Source: Hyphomicrobium zavarzinii ATCC 27496 (GTDB lineage: Bacteria; Pseudomonadota; Alphaproteobacteria; Rhizobiales; Hyphomicrobiaceae). Taken from it: a stretch of DNA of 64,000 nucleotides. The stretch covers positions 85,821 to 149,820 of the forward strand of contig NZ_KB911259.1 of NCBI RefSeq assembly GCF_000383415.1. The letters are read 5' to 3'. A program made the translations under genes and the position numbers. How positions within the stretch are numbered: the first letter of the stretch is position 1; each line of letters opens with the position of its first letter. This document shows positions 8,266 to 16,688 of the stretch, piece after piece. The notes under the pieces were generated by a model. It saw only the letters and a program-made list of their open reading frames with translations. It searched no databases and was not told the DNA's origin.

Positions 8266-9036
8266 TTAAAGCGTCACGCGCTTCACGCCCGCCGCATCGA
8301 GCGCGAGGAGGCGCCGCCTGAGCACGAGGACGTAGTAGAACATGTAGAGATACTGGAACGTCTCCACCACCTCGCTCGGCCGCGTGAACAGCGGCGTGCC
8401 GAGAACATCCTTGCCGAGATCATCCACGACCTTGAAGGAAAGCGCGATGAGAGCTGCGGGCGCAATGGCGAGCGGCGGCGTCAGAAGTGCGAGCAGCGGC
8501 TGGCGGAAAGTGCCCGTCCACTGCTGAACGAAAGGAATGAGAAGACCGCCGATGAACATGGCGTTGTCGAACAGCAGCTTCGGCCGCTGGTTGAACCAGG
8601 GCGAGGTGTTGTGGAGATTAGTCTCCTGCTGCCGGTTGATCTCCGACCAGTATGCGGGCGTGTTCCAGTTGAAGAAGTGCTGGCCCCAGCTGTGCTCCTC
8701 ACCCGCGATGTAGAAAGCCGCGAGCGCGAAGAAAAATACCGCGATCCAAAGAAGCCGGCTGCCCTTCACGACATCGAACCGCAACGCGAGCGCGCACAAC
8801 ACCGACGCCGCGGCAGCCAGCACGAATTGCGACAACTCGAGAAAGCCGAAGCCCTCCGGCAGCACGTGGTTCACGTAGAACTCTGGCGCCACCGCCCAGA
8901 TCGCCACCACCGCCACGACGAGCGTAATCGGAAGGTAGGTCGACCACCACGCATCCGAGCGATCCGGCGCCCACGAGCGAGCAGGGATCACGTTCAGGGG
9001 CGGCGTGAGGACACCCGCGGAAGAAGCAGCGGCCAT
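8266..9036 (-). CDS. Polytopic membrane protein of unknown function
   Basis: About 256 residues with roughly six or seven hydrophobic helices. The start at ATG 9036 gives a short cytosolic head (MAAASSAGVLTPP); an open frame continues upstream but looks unlike coding sequence. Distinctive polar motifs sit between helices: GFLELSQFVLA, FYIAGEEHSWGQHFF, NTSPWFNQRPKLLFDNA. Clusters of Glu, His, Trp and Gln beside membrane helices suggest a catalytic or metal site facing one side of the membrane. I do not recognise a named family. It may be co-transcribed with the downstream protease gene (87 bp gap). Confidence 0.7.
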   Translation of the reverse strand: MAAASSAGVLTPPLNVIPARSWAPDRSDAWWSTYLPITLVVAVVAIWAVAPEFYVNHVLPEGFGFLELSQFVLAAAASVLCALALRFDVVKGSRLLWIAVFFFALAAFYIAGEEHSWGQHFFNWNTPAYWSEINRQQETNLHNTSPWFNQRPKLLFDNAMFIGGLLIPFVQQWTGTFRQPLLALLTPPLAIAPAALIALSFKVVDDLGKDVLGTPLFTRPSEVVETFQYLYMFYYVLVLRRRLLALDAAGVKRVTL

Positions 9037-9505
9037 GGCTCGATCCAATGAAAAGCCGGGATGGAAACGCACCCCGAACGCATTGCATGGGATGGCAAAT
9101 TTGTGACAGGGGAACAAGCCTGCTTTCGCCCCTTCCACGCATTCCGCACAGGATCGGCGCAGGCCGGCAACACGCGCGTCTTTCGCACGGCGCAAGCCGC
9201 ACCGAAGCCGCATCGGCGCGGCCCAACCTTACGAAAATGAACTTTTCTTAAGGCGAGCATTTTCAGCGTCTTCCCTCTTGAATCGAGCGAGCGGCAAATT
9301 AATTTCGCGCTCGCATGTGACAGCGTGACCCGAGGGCCGCACACCGCTGCCCTAGGGGACGGCCCGCCCGTGACCGCGGCGCGCGGCCTTGGCGCGCGAG
9401 CATGCTAAGTGCAGGCCGCAATCGAAGACGGCCGGACGACAAAAACGAACAGACACGACCTGATCTCGGTCGGCTTTGGACATGCCTTCGGGGAGGCTTG
9501 CAGAC
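9037..9505. other. Divergent promoter region, nothing specific seen
   Basis: A 469-bp gap between the membrane-protein gene and the divergent ABC operon. No convincing small gene, RNA or operator is visible. Confidence 0.35.
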
Positions 9506-10456
9506 ATGGCAGCGCTCATAGAAGCGACGGCTCTCAGAAAGACATTTGGCGCGATCACCGCGGTCGACGGAATCTCGCTGAGCGTGCGGAAAGGCGAGGT
9601 GCTGGGTTTTCTGGGTCCCAACGGCGCCGGCAAATCGACCACCATGAAGATGATCACGGGCTTCCTGGAGCCCGACGCGGGCTCAGCCCGCATCTGCGGG
9701 CACGACGTGCTCGAAGAGCCGAAGGCCGCTAAGGCCAAGCTCGGCTATCTGCCGGAAGGCGCTCCCGCCTACGGCGACATGACGCCCGCCACATTCCTGC
9801 GCTTCATCGCCGAGATTCGGGGCTTCGAAGGCAACGACATCAAGAGCCGCGTGATCGCGGCCATCTCCCGCGCCGGCCTCGACTCCGTCGTCGACCAGCG
9901 CATCGAAACCCTCTCCAAAGGCTACAAGCGCCGCGTCGGCATCGCGCAGGCCATTCTGCACGATCCCCCCGTCCTCATCATGGACGAGCCCACCGACGGC
10001 CTCGATCCCAATCAGAAGCATCACGTCCGCGAGTTGATCCGCGAGATGGCACCGCATAAGGCCATCATCGTCTCGACGCACATCCTGGAGGAGGTGGAAG
10101 CAGTCTGCACACGCGCGGTGGTTATCGCAAAAGGCCGCATCGTCGCTGACGGAACGGCCGAGGATCTGCTGCGCCGCGCACCCACCCACGGCGCTGTCAC
10201 CCTACGCGTGCTGCAAGCAGATGCCGAGCGCATCGCCAAGACGCTTGCCGATCTCGCCTCCGTCGCGCGGGTCGAGACCACGGCCGAGCCGGACGGGCGC
10301 AGCCTCATCCGCGCGCTGCCCAAGGCCGATGCCGCGCCCGCCAAAGCCATCGGCGACCTGCTTCGCCGCGAATCCTTGTCCTTCGAGGAAATCTACGTCG
10401 AGCGCGGCAAGCTCGACGACGTCTTCCGCGAGATCACAACGTCCACGCAGGCTTGA
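9506..10456 (+). CDS. ABC transporter ATPase (GldA/CcmA-like)
   Basis: A 316-residue ATPase with Walker A GPNGAGKSTT, ABC signature LSKGYKRR, Walker B PVLIMDEPTDGLDP and the switch His in STHILEEV. The domain ends near residue 220; the C-terminal 95 residues are a regulatory extension common in the GldA/CcmA group. The start ATG 9506 is preceded by GGGAGG at 9491-9496. It opens a four-gene operon (ATPase, permease, GldG-like, DUF4340) with gaps of 3, 11 and 32 bp, so it should power export through the next gene's product. Confidence 0.9.
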   Translation: MAALIEATALRKTFGAITAVDGISLSVRKGEVLGFLGPNGAGKSTTMKMITGFLEPDAGSARICGHDVLEEPKAAKAKLGYLPEGAPAYGDMTPATFLRFIAEIRGFEGNDIKSRVIAAISRAGLDSVVDQRIETLSKGYKRRVGIAQAILHDPPVLIMDEPTDGLDPNQKHHVRELIREMAPHKAIIVSTHILEEVEAVCTRAVVIAKGRIVADGTAEDLLRRAPTHGAVTLRVLQADAERIAKTLADLASVARVETTAEPDGRSLIRALPKADAAPAKAIGDLLRRESLSFEEIYVERGKLDDVFREITTSTQA

Positions 10457-10459
10457 AAC

Positions 10460-11206
10460 ATGCGCGATACCCTGAAAACCGCCTACATCATTGCCAGGCG
10501 TGAGTTCGCGGCCTATTTCGCGACACCGCTGGCAGCCGTGTTCCTCACCATCTTCGTCGCCGCGACGGGCGCCTTCGCCTTCTACATCGGCGGCTTCTTC
10601 GAGCGCGGGCAGGCAAACCTCTTCGCCTTCTTCGCTTACCACCCCTGGCTTTACCTTCTGCTCGTGCCGGCCGTCGCCATGCGGCTGTGGGCGGAGGAGC
10701 GCAAGAGCGGCACCATCGAGTTGCTGATGACCCTCCCCGTCTCTCCAACTGAAGCAATCCTTGGCAAGTTCGCCGCCGCCTGGGCCTTCATCGGCCTCGC
10801 CCTGATCCTCACCTTCCCGATGTGGATCACCGTGAACATTCTGGGCAACCCGGACAACGGCGTGATCCTCACGAGCTACATCGGAAGCTTCCTGGTCGCG
10901 GGTGCGTTCCTCGCCATCGGTTCGTTCATCTCGGCCCTCACCAAGAACCAGGTGATCGCCTTCATTCTCTCCGCCACCATCTGCTTCCTGTTCCTCACCA
11001 GCGGCATGGAGCTGGTGCAGAACGTCTTGCGGAGCTGGACACCACGCATCGTCTCCGACGCCGTGGCGAGCATGAGCTTTCTCTCCCACTACGAGGAGAT
11101 CACGCGCGGCGTGATCGGGCTCGACTCGATCGTCTTCTTCGCCTCCCTCATCGTCTTCGCGTTGTTCGCCAACGCGATCGCCGTCAGCCAGAAGAAATCC
11201 GCCTGA
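10460..11206 (+). CDS. ABC-2 type permease (GldF-like)
   Basis: A 248-residue permease with six predicted membrane helices, starting RDTLKTAYIIARREFAAYFATPLAAVF and containing MRLWAEERKSGTIELLMTLPVSP, the typical ABC-2/GldF cytosolic motif before helix 3. It pairs with the ATPase gene 3 bp upstream. In Bacteroidetes the homologous GldA-GldF-GldG set is linked to gliding; in proteobacteria the substrate is unknown. Confidence 0.88.
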   Translation: MRDTLKTAYIIARREFAAYFATPLAAVFLTIFVAATGAFAFYIGGFFERGQANLFAFFAYHPWLYLLLVPAVAMRLWAEERKSGTIELLMTLPVSPTEAILGKFAAAWAFIGLALILTFPMWITVNILGNPDNGVILTSYIGSFLVAGAFLAIGSFISALTKNQVIAFILSATICFLFLTSGMELVQNVLRSWTPRIVSDAVASMSFLSHYEEITRGVIGLDSIVFFASLIVFALFANAIAVSQKKSA

Positions 11207-11217
11207 GGGCTCGCTCC

Positions 11218-13230
11218 ATGAAAGATTTTCTCGCCTCCGCCTTCAACGGCCTCGTGGCCTACGCCTCGAAACTCAGCACCTCCCGCCTCGCCTGGGGCGG
11301 CCTCGCGCTTGCTGCCGTGACGCTGCTGTCGGTCAACCTGATCGCCTCGCAAACCCTGGGCGCCTGGAAAGCCGATCTCACCGAGGACAAACTCTACACT
11401 ATCGCACCGGGCTCGGTCGCCGTGCTCCAGTCCATGGATGAGCCGGTGAAAGTGCGTCTCTACTTCTCGAAGAAGCTCGGCGAGCGAGGCTCCTCCATCA
11501 CCCGCTATTTCGATCGTGTCCGCACGCTCCTCGATGAGTTCAGGCGCATCTCGGGCGGCAAGCTGCAGCTCGAGGTTCTCGATCCCGAGCCCTTCTCCGA
11601 CGCCGAGGAGCGCGCCGTCGCGGCCGGCCTGATCGGAAAGCGCATCAACGCGGAAGGCGAGCTCGGCTACTTCGGGCTTGCCGCCACCAACTCCACCGAC
11701 GACCAGGAGGTGATCGGCTTCCTCTCGCCGGATCGCGAAAGCTTCGTCGAGTACGACATCACCAAGCTGATCCACACGCTCTCCAATCCGAAGAAGCGCC
11801 GTGTAGGCATCATGACGTCGCTGCCCCTCGAAGGCGGCCAGTCTCCGATGGGCAATCAGCCAACTCCGCCGTGGCTCATCATGGGCCAGATCCGCGAGTT
11901 CTTTGACGTCGAGAACATCGAGCAGACCGTCAAGGAGATCCCGTCCCGCATCGACGTCCTGCTCGTCGCGCAGCCCACCCAGCTCACGCCCCAGGCGGCC
12001 TATGCGGTCGACCAGTATGCGCTGAAGGGCGGCAAGCTGCTGGTGCTCATCGATCCCGTGGCGGAGGCCGCGCAATTGGAGTTGCTGCAGAAGCAGGGTA
12101 AAGGGCGCGCGGAGCTCGCCAAGCTGCTCAAGACCTGGGGCGTCGAGTTCGACCCGAACAAGGTCGCAGCCGACATCAAGCACGCGCGCCGCGTTCAGTT
12201 CGGCCGCAGCGAGCAAGGCATGGTGACGGAGTACGTCGCCTGGCTCGGGCTCGATCAATCCAACATCGACCAGAACGACGTACTCTCGAGCGGCATCAAG
12301 GTTTTGAACCTCGCATCCGCTGGCGTCCTGACCCCGGTCGCAGGGGCGAAGACCAAGGTCACGCCCATCGTCTCGACCTCGCCGGACGGCATGGAGATCG
12401 CGAGCAGCAAGGTCGGCATGGCCGCAGACCCCGTCGGCCTGATCCGCGCCTACAAACCGGGCGGGAAGCCCTTGACGCTCGCGGCGCGCATCTCCGGCGA
12501 CGCGGCGACCTCGTTCCCCGACGGCGTGCCAGAGCCCGGCGACGAGAACGCGGACGCCAAGAAGGAAGTCGAGAACAAGCCTGATGGCACCGCCGCGGCG
12601 AAGCCCGAGGAGAAACCAGCCGAGACGAAGCCCGCCGTTGCGAAGAAACCCGGGCCCGGCCATGTCGCGAGCGGACACGTCAACGCCATCGTCATCGCCG
12701 ACACCGACCTTCTCGCCGATCAGTTCTGGGTCGAGAACCGCCAGATGCTCGGACAGGAGCTCGTGGTGCCCTCCGCCCACAACGCCGCCTTCATCGTCAG
12801 CGCGCTCGAGAACCTGACCGGCAGCGACGCACTGATCGCACTGCGTGGCCGCGGCGTCCGCGAGCGCACTTTCACCCTCGTCGAGGATCTGCGCCGCGAC
12901 GCCGAGCGCAAGTTTCGCGAGAAGGAGGAAGCCCTCACGGCAAAGCTGAAGTCGGTGGAGCAAGAGCTGGAGAAGCTGCAGAGCCCCGCCGCCCGCGGCA
13001 CCATGATCGTCTCCGAGAAGGAGAACGCGGCCATCGAGAGCTTCAAGACCCAGATGCTCGAAACCCGCCGCGAGCTTCGTCAGGTCAAGCTGGAGTTGGG
13101 CCGCAACATCAAGACTCTCGACGGCCTGCTCCAGTTCGCGAACATCGCGCTGGTGCCGCTGCTGATCATTGCCGGCGGCGTGGGCTGGTCGTTCTGGCGC
13201 ACCCGCCGAAAATCGGCCTCGAAATCCTGA
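11218..13230 (+). CDS. GldG-like ABC auxiliary protein (PF09822 family)
   Basis: About 670 residues. An N-terminal membrane helix (about 25-45) precedes the family segment AWKADLTEDKLYTIAPGSVAVLQSM, then a large periplasmic region including KRRVGIMTSLPLEGG and LLVLIDPVAE. A low-complexity Lys/Glu/Pro/Ala insert lies at about 440-480, a coiled coil at about 560-630, and a C-terminal membrane helix (LVPLLIIAGGVGWSFW) precedes a basic tail. The architecture matches proteins annotated as ABC-type uncharacterised transport component / GldG. The start is the ATG at 11218, 11 bp after the permease. The role in substrate handling is inferred from the operon. Confidence 0.85.
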   Translation: MKDFLASAFNGLVAYASKLSTSRLAWGGLALAAVTLLSVNLIASQTLGAWKADLTEDKLYTIAPGSVAVLQSMDEPVKVRLYFSKKLGERGSSITRYFDRVRTLLDEFRRISGGKLQLEVLDPEPFSDAEERAVAAGLIGKRINAEGELGYFGLAATNSTDDQEVIGFLSPDRESFVEYDITKLIHTLSNPKKRRVGIMTSLPLEGGQSPMGNQPTPPWLIMGQIREFFDVENIEQTVKEIPSRIDVLLVAQPTQLTPQAAYAVDQYALKGGKLLVLIDPVAEAAQLELLQKQGKGRAELAKLLKTWGVEFDPNKVAADIKHARRVQFGRSEQGMVTEYVAWLGLDQSNIDQNDVLSSGIKVLNLASAGVLTPVAGAKTKVTPIVSTSPDGMEIASSKVGMAADPVGLIRAYKPGGKPLTLAARISGDAATSFPDGVPEPGDENADAKKEVENKPDGTAAAKPEEKPAETKPAVAKKPGPGHVASGHVNAIVIADTDLLADQFWVENRQMLGQELVVPSAHNAAFIVSALENLTGSDALIALRGRGVRERTFTLVEDLRRDAERKFREKEEALTAKLKSVEQELEKLQSPAARGTMIVSEKENAAIESFKTQMLETRRELRQVKLELGRNIKTLDGLLQFANIALVPLLIIAGGVGWSFWRTRRKSASKS

Positions 13231-13262
13231 CCCCGACAGAAATGATGCTGGAGTGTTGAGCA

Positions 13263-14285
13263 ATGACACCGAAACAGTTCGCAGGCCTCGCCGCCGCGGC
13301 AGCTCTCTCCTTGCTCGCCGCCATCCTCGTTTATGGATCCCGCACTGATTGGGCATCCGATGCGGCGGGGACAGGGCTTCTCTTCCCCGGCCTCAAGGCG
13401 GACGCCGAGAAGGTCTCTCGCATATCGGTCACCCAGGGAGACAAGACCGTCGCGATCGAGAAGGCGGGCGATCACTGGCTCATAAAGAGCCGCGATGGAT
13501 ACCCCGCGAGCGACGAGAAGGTGCGCGCGCTCCTCATCGCACTCTCCGATGCAACGCTGATCGATGCGAAGACAAAGAACCCCGAACGCTACTCCGTGCT
13601 GGAGGTCGAGGAGCCTGACGGAAAGAATGCCAGCTCCCGCCTGATCGAGCTCGAGGACGCGAGCGGCAAAAGCCTCGCCAAGGTCATCGCCGGAAAGGTG
13701 AAGCCATCCCCCACCGGCAATCGTCAGGCGAGCGGGGGAACCTATGTGCGCCGCCCGGGCGACCCCCAGAGCTGGCTCGCCAGCACCGGCATCGCTGGCG
13801 GCACCGGCCTCAAGGACTGGGCGAACGCGCGGGTGTTCGAGACCGCGACCGAGAAGGTGAAAACGCTCACCGTCGAGATCCCCGGCGAGGCCGCCTACGA
13901 CATCAAGCGCGCAGCCGACGGAACGCACGAACTCGACGCCGTCCCCCCCGGCAAGAAGATCAAGTACGTGAACATGATCGACAACATCATCGAGGCGGCC
14001 TCCTTCCTCGATCTCGAAAACGTGCGCAAGGCAACCGGCGCCACGGGAGGAGATGCCGGCACTGTGAAATTCGAAACCGACGACGGGCTCAAGATCGCTC
14101 TCAAGGTGCGCCGCGAGAAGGATGGAGCCTGGGCCACGATCGAGGCGGCCGGCGAAGGCAACGCGAAGAAGGCGGCGGACGACATCGCGCTCAAGGCCAA
14201 AGGCTGGGAGTTCGAGATCCTGCCCTCCAAGGCCGACACCATGCTGAAGCGCCGCGACGATCTCCTGGAGGACGCCGCATCCTGA
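13263..14285 (+). CDS. DUF4340 domain protein
   Basis: A 340-residue protein with an N-terminal membrane helix (LAAAAALSLLAAILVYG) and a periplasmic region of repeated beta units: ISVTQGDKTVAIEKAGDHWLI, the YPASDEKVRALL segment, then a second similar module near residues 190-320. This matches DUF4340 (PF14238), which regularly follows GldG-like genes. It is the last gene of the ABC operon and overlaps a stem-loop shared with the convergent LysR gene. It probably forms the envelope part of the same complex; the function is unknown. Confidence 0.82.
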   Translation: MTPKQFAGLAAAAALSLLAAILVYGSRTDWASDAAGTGLLFPGLKADAEKVSRISVTQGDKTVAIEKAGDHWLIKSRDGYPASDEKVRALLIALSDATLIDAKTKNPERYSVLEVEEPDGKNASSRLIELEDASGKSLAKVIAGKVKPSPTGNRQASGGTYVRRPGDPQSWLASTGIAGGTGLKDWANARVFETATEKVKTLTVEIPGEAAYDIKRAADGTHELDAVPPGKKIKYVNMIDNIIEAASFLDLENVRKATGATGGDAGTVKFETDDGLKIALKVRREKDGAWATIEAAGEGNAKKAADDIALKAKGWEFEILPSKADTMLKRRDDLLEDAAS

Positions 14286-14318
14286 CGTGCGGGCGCGCAG
14301 GAAGCCCGTTCGTCAGGA
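14280..14318. terminator. Bidirectional hairpin between convergent genes
   Basis: TCCTGACG (14280-14287) pairs with CGTCAGGA (14311-14318); an inner CGGGC/GCCCG pair extends the structure. It overlaps the ends of the DUF4340 gene and the convergent LysR gene and could terminate both, though no T run is present. Confidence 0.45.
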
Positions 14319-15245
14319 CTTCACGGTCTCCGCCTTCATGACGTCGAACTGCTCCCACACCGGCTTTCCGAACCGCTCCACCAGGAAGTCGATGAAGAGC
14401 CGCGTCTTCGTGGCCAGGAACCTGTTGGGCGCATAGAGGGCGTGGATGGTTACGTTCTGCGGCGGATAGCTTGGCAGGATCACCACCAGGCGGCCTGCCG
14501 AGATATCCGAGCCCACGAGGAAGCTCGGCAGCCGCGCGATCCCGACACCCTTGAGCGCCGCGTCGCGCAACGTATCGCCGTTGTTGGAGCTGAGGCAGGC
14601 CGAGATCGGCACCGTGAGCGGCACCTCGTTGTCGGTGAGATGCCAGCGCGGAACCGTCGTCGAGTGGCCATAGTGCAGGCAGCGATGACTGATCAGATCC
14701 TGGGGGATCTCGGGCATCCCATGCCGTGCGATGTAGTCGGGGCTCGCCACCAGAACCACCCGCGCGCTCGAGATGCGCCGGGCGATCAGGCTCGAATCGA
14801 CCATGGCTCCGATGCGCACGGTCAGATCCACGCCCTCCTCCAGCGGGTCGATCATACGGTCCGTAAGCGTCAGCTCCACCTTGAGCTCCGCGTAGCGCTT
14901 CATGAAATCAGCAACCGCCGTGCCGAGATAAAGCGTGCCGAACGACATCGGGCCGTTCACCTTCAGCACGCCCTTGGGCTCGTCATGCAGCCGCGAAACC
15001 TGCGCTTCGGTCTCGGAGATCTGAGCGAGGATGGCGAGACAGCGCTCGTAGTAGGCGAGGCCCGCTTCCGTCGGCGTCACCCGCCGCGTGGTTCTGTCCA
15101 GAAGTCTGGCCCCGAGTGCGTGCTCGAGCTGCGTAATGGCCTTGCTGATCGCAGACCGCGTGACCCCGAGACGGCGTGCCGCCTCCGAGAAGCTCCCGCT
15201 CGCCACCACTTTGGCGAGCACGTTCATTGCATCCAGCTTGTCCAT
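14313..15245 (-). CDS. LysR-family transcriptional regulator
   Basis: A 310-residue LTTR. The N-terminal winged helix is typical (MNVLAKVVASGSFSEAARRL, VTRSAISKAITQLEHALGAR, LLDRTTRRVTPTEAG). The effector domain (about 90-300) begins VLKVNGPMSFG, placing it in the DsdC/CrgA-like group of LTTRs. No divergent target is directly adjacent. The closest neighbour is the glutamine amidotransferase gene 53 bp upstream on the same strand, so the two could be co-transcribed. The inducer is not evident. Confidence 0.9.
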   Translation of the reverse strand: MDKLDAMNVLAKVVASGSFSEAARRLGVTRSAISKAITQLEHALGARLLDRTTRRVTPTEAGLAYYERCLAILAQISETEAQVSRLHDEPKGVLKVNGPMSFGTLYLGTAVADFMKRYAELKVELTLTDRMIDPLEEGVDLTVRIGAMVDSSLIARRISSARVVLVASPDYIARHGMPEIPQDLISHRCLHYGHSTTVPRWHLTDNEVPLTVPISACLSSNNGDTLRDAALKGVGIARLPSFLVGSDISAGRLVVILPSYPPQNVTIHALYAPNRFLATKTRLFIDFLVERFGKPVWEQFDVMKAETVKS

Positions 15246-15298
15246 CGCGCTCGTTGATTACCCCCCGCAGGTCGGAGACCGGGCCATAGCGGCGTGCC

Positions 15299-16009
15299 TC
15301 AGAGCAATGTTTTGAAATTCGAGTAGAGCGTACGGGCGACCGACGTATAGGCGGGCAGCCGCTGGGCGACATCGCCAGCCAGCCGGTCCACGATGCCGGC
15401 GCCGAGCGTGGCTTCGAGCGCCCGCGCGTACTCCGGAATGGCCGCCCAGTCCGCCACCGTCTCGTCGGTCACTTCCACGTGACACTGCAAACCGTAGGCA
15501 TACTTTCCGTAGCGGAACGCCTGCATCTCACAGACGTCCGACCGCGCGAGCTGCACCGCGCCGTCGGGAAGGCTCTGCACTTCCGCTCCGTGCCACTGCA
15601 GAACCTCGATGGGATCGGGCACACCGGCGAATAAAGGATCGCGCCGCCCCTCCTCGGTCTGCCGGATAGTAAGCGTACCGACCTCCGCACGGCGTCCCGG
15701 CCCCACGCGCCCGCCCAGCGCATCCGCGAGGAGCTGATGACCGAGGCAGATGCCGAGATAAGGCCGGCCGAGATCGGCGACAAAACGGCGGATCGCGGCC
15801 TTCTCGGCCTTGAGCCAAGGGAAGGTGTCCTCCTGCCAGACGTCCTGAGGCCCCCCCATCACCATCATCACGTCGAAGGGCTCGAGATCGGGAATGGCCT
15901 CGCCCTGATCGAGCTCCACCGTGTGCCACGCAACCCCATCCTCACGGAGAAAGTCGCGGAACACGCCGGGATGCTCCACCGCGAGATGTTGCAGGACCAG
16001 GACCTTCAT
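15299..16009 (-). CDS. Class I glutamine amidotransferase (GMP synthase-like)
   Basis: About 236 residues with the class I GATase triad: the nucleophile Cys in YLGICLGHQLLA (about 88) and His/Glu in GLQCHVEV (about 177 and 179). It is a stand-alone GATase, without a synthetase domain, similar to GuaA-like amidotransferases or peptidases acting on gamma-glutamyl compounds. I chose the ATG at 16009; a GTG at 16018 would add three residues. The gene points away from the nearby ammonium-transporter promoter region, so a nitrogen-metabolism link is suggestive only. Confidence 0.85.
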   Translation of the reverse strand: MKVLVLQHLAVEHPGVFRDFLREDGVAWHTVELDQGEAIPDLEPFDVMMVMGGPQDVWQEDTFPWLKAEKAAIRRFVADLGRPYLGICLGHQLLADALGGRVGPGRRAEVGTLTIRQTEEGRRDPLFAGVPDPIEVLQWHGAEVQSLPDGAVQLARSDVCEMQAFRYGKYAYGLQCHVEVTDETVADWAAIPEYARALEATLGAGIVDRLAGDVAQRLPAYTSVARTLYSNFKTLL

Positions 16010-16187
16010 AGGTGCCACCCTCCTCGACCCGCCCGCGACTGGAAAAACCCCGCAGGAAAAGCCGTTTGCCTACCCCTTGAACCGAACGCCCGCGCTTTGC
16101 GTGGTGCGCACTTTCGCTTAGTTTTGAGAGAGACCGGTTGTCTCTCCACGGCCGCAAAGCGAACCCTCAACCGGCACGGACATTAAC

Positions 16188-16207
16188 GTAGGCGGCACGT
16201 CGCCTAC
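16188..16207. repeat. Inverted repeat upstream of the first sigma-54 promoter
   Basis: GTAGGCG and CGCCTAC form a perfect 7-bp inverted repeat around GCACGT, 20 bp upstream of the -24 element at 16227. It does not match the NtrC consensus. It could bind another regulator or form a hairpin. Confidence 0.35.
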
Positions 16208-16226
16208 CTAACCGCACTTTCACCGC

Positions 16227-16241
16227 TGGCACAATAGTTGC
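16227..16241 (+). promoter_or_regulatory. Sigma-54 promoter, distal copy
   Basis: TGGCAC-N5-TTGC, with the invariant GG and GC exactly 10 nt apart, is a consensus sigma-54 (RpoN) -24/-12 element. It lies about 460 bp upstream of the ammonium transporter start. Confidence 0.75.
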
Positions 16242-16577
16242 CTCATAGGAAAATACATGAGGATGAATTAGACCGCAATTTTTTGTTCCATAGACTAAAG
16301 AGTTGGCGCCTCCGGGCCGCGTTTGGGCGGCCACCGGAGATTCCCGGAACTGCCTGGCGAACACGCGGCAACCGCAACTACCCCTCGATCTCAAACCTCC
16401 CGCCAGTCGTGGCGCTGCCTACGCACCGGGCCGGACGCACACCGATTGAGCATCGAAGCGAGCGGGCAAAACACCCCTCCTGACCGTCCCGCAGGTCAGC
16501 GCAGACATTCAGAAAACCCAGGTTTCACCGCTGCTTGCGCGGCCATCCCCTGCGATGGCCGGGGACACTTTCATGTC
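16242..16577. other. 336-bp spacer between two sigma-54 promoters
   Basis: No gene is recognised. The region just after the distal promoter carries only a five-codon frame (ATG AGG ATG AAT TAG at about 16257). The rest is GC-rich and lacks a ribosome binding site before any open frame. It would form a long leader if the distal promoter is used. Confidence 0.4.
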
Positions 16578-16592
16578 TGGCACAAGAGTTGC
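16578..16592 (+). promoter_or_regulatory. Sigma-54 promoter, proximal copy
   Basis: TGGCAC-N5-TTGC again with perfect GG-N10-GC spacing, about 100 bp upstream of the transporter start. The flanks resemble the distal copy (CACTTTCA before, CCTCA and GGAAAA after). Confidence 0.85.
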
Positions 16593-16688
16593 CTCAAGGG
16601 AAAACGAGGCACCAGGCGGTCACGGGATCGGGCGTGGCGTGCGCCTGCGGAGCTGGGGCTGGCACTGCTGGTAGCAGGGGAGATTCAA

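Noticed and set aside
11089..13356. 755-codon minus-strand frame opposite the GldG-like gene
   Set aside because: Composition is antisense-like and the plus-strand operon is well supported.
16323..16688. 122-residue N-terminal extension of the divergent Amt
   Set aside because: It crosses the proximal sigma-54 promoter and has no coding character; ATG 16689 has a proper ribosome site.
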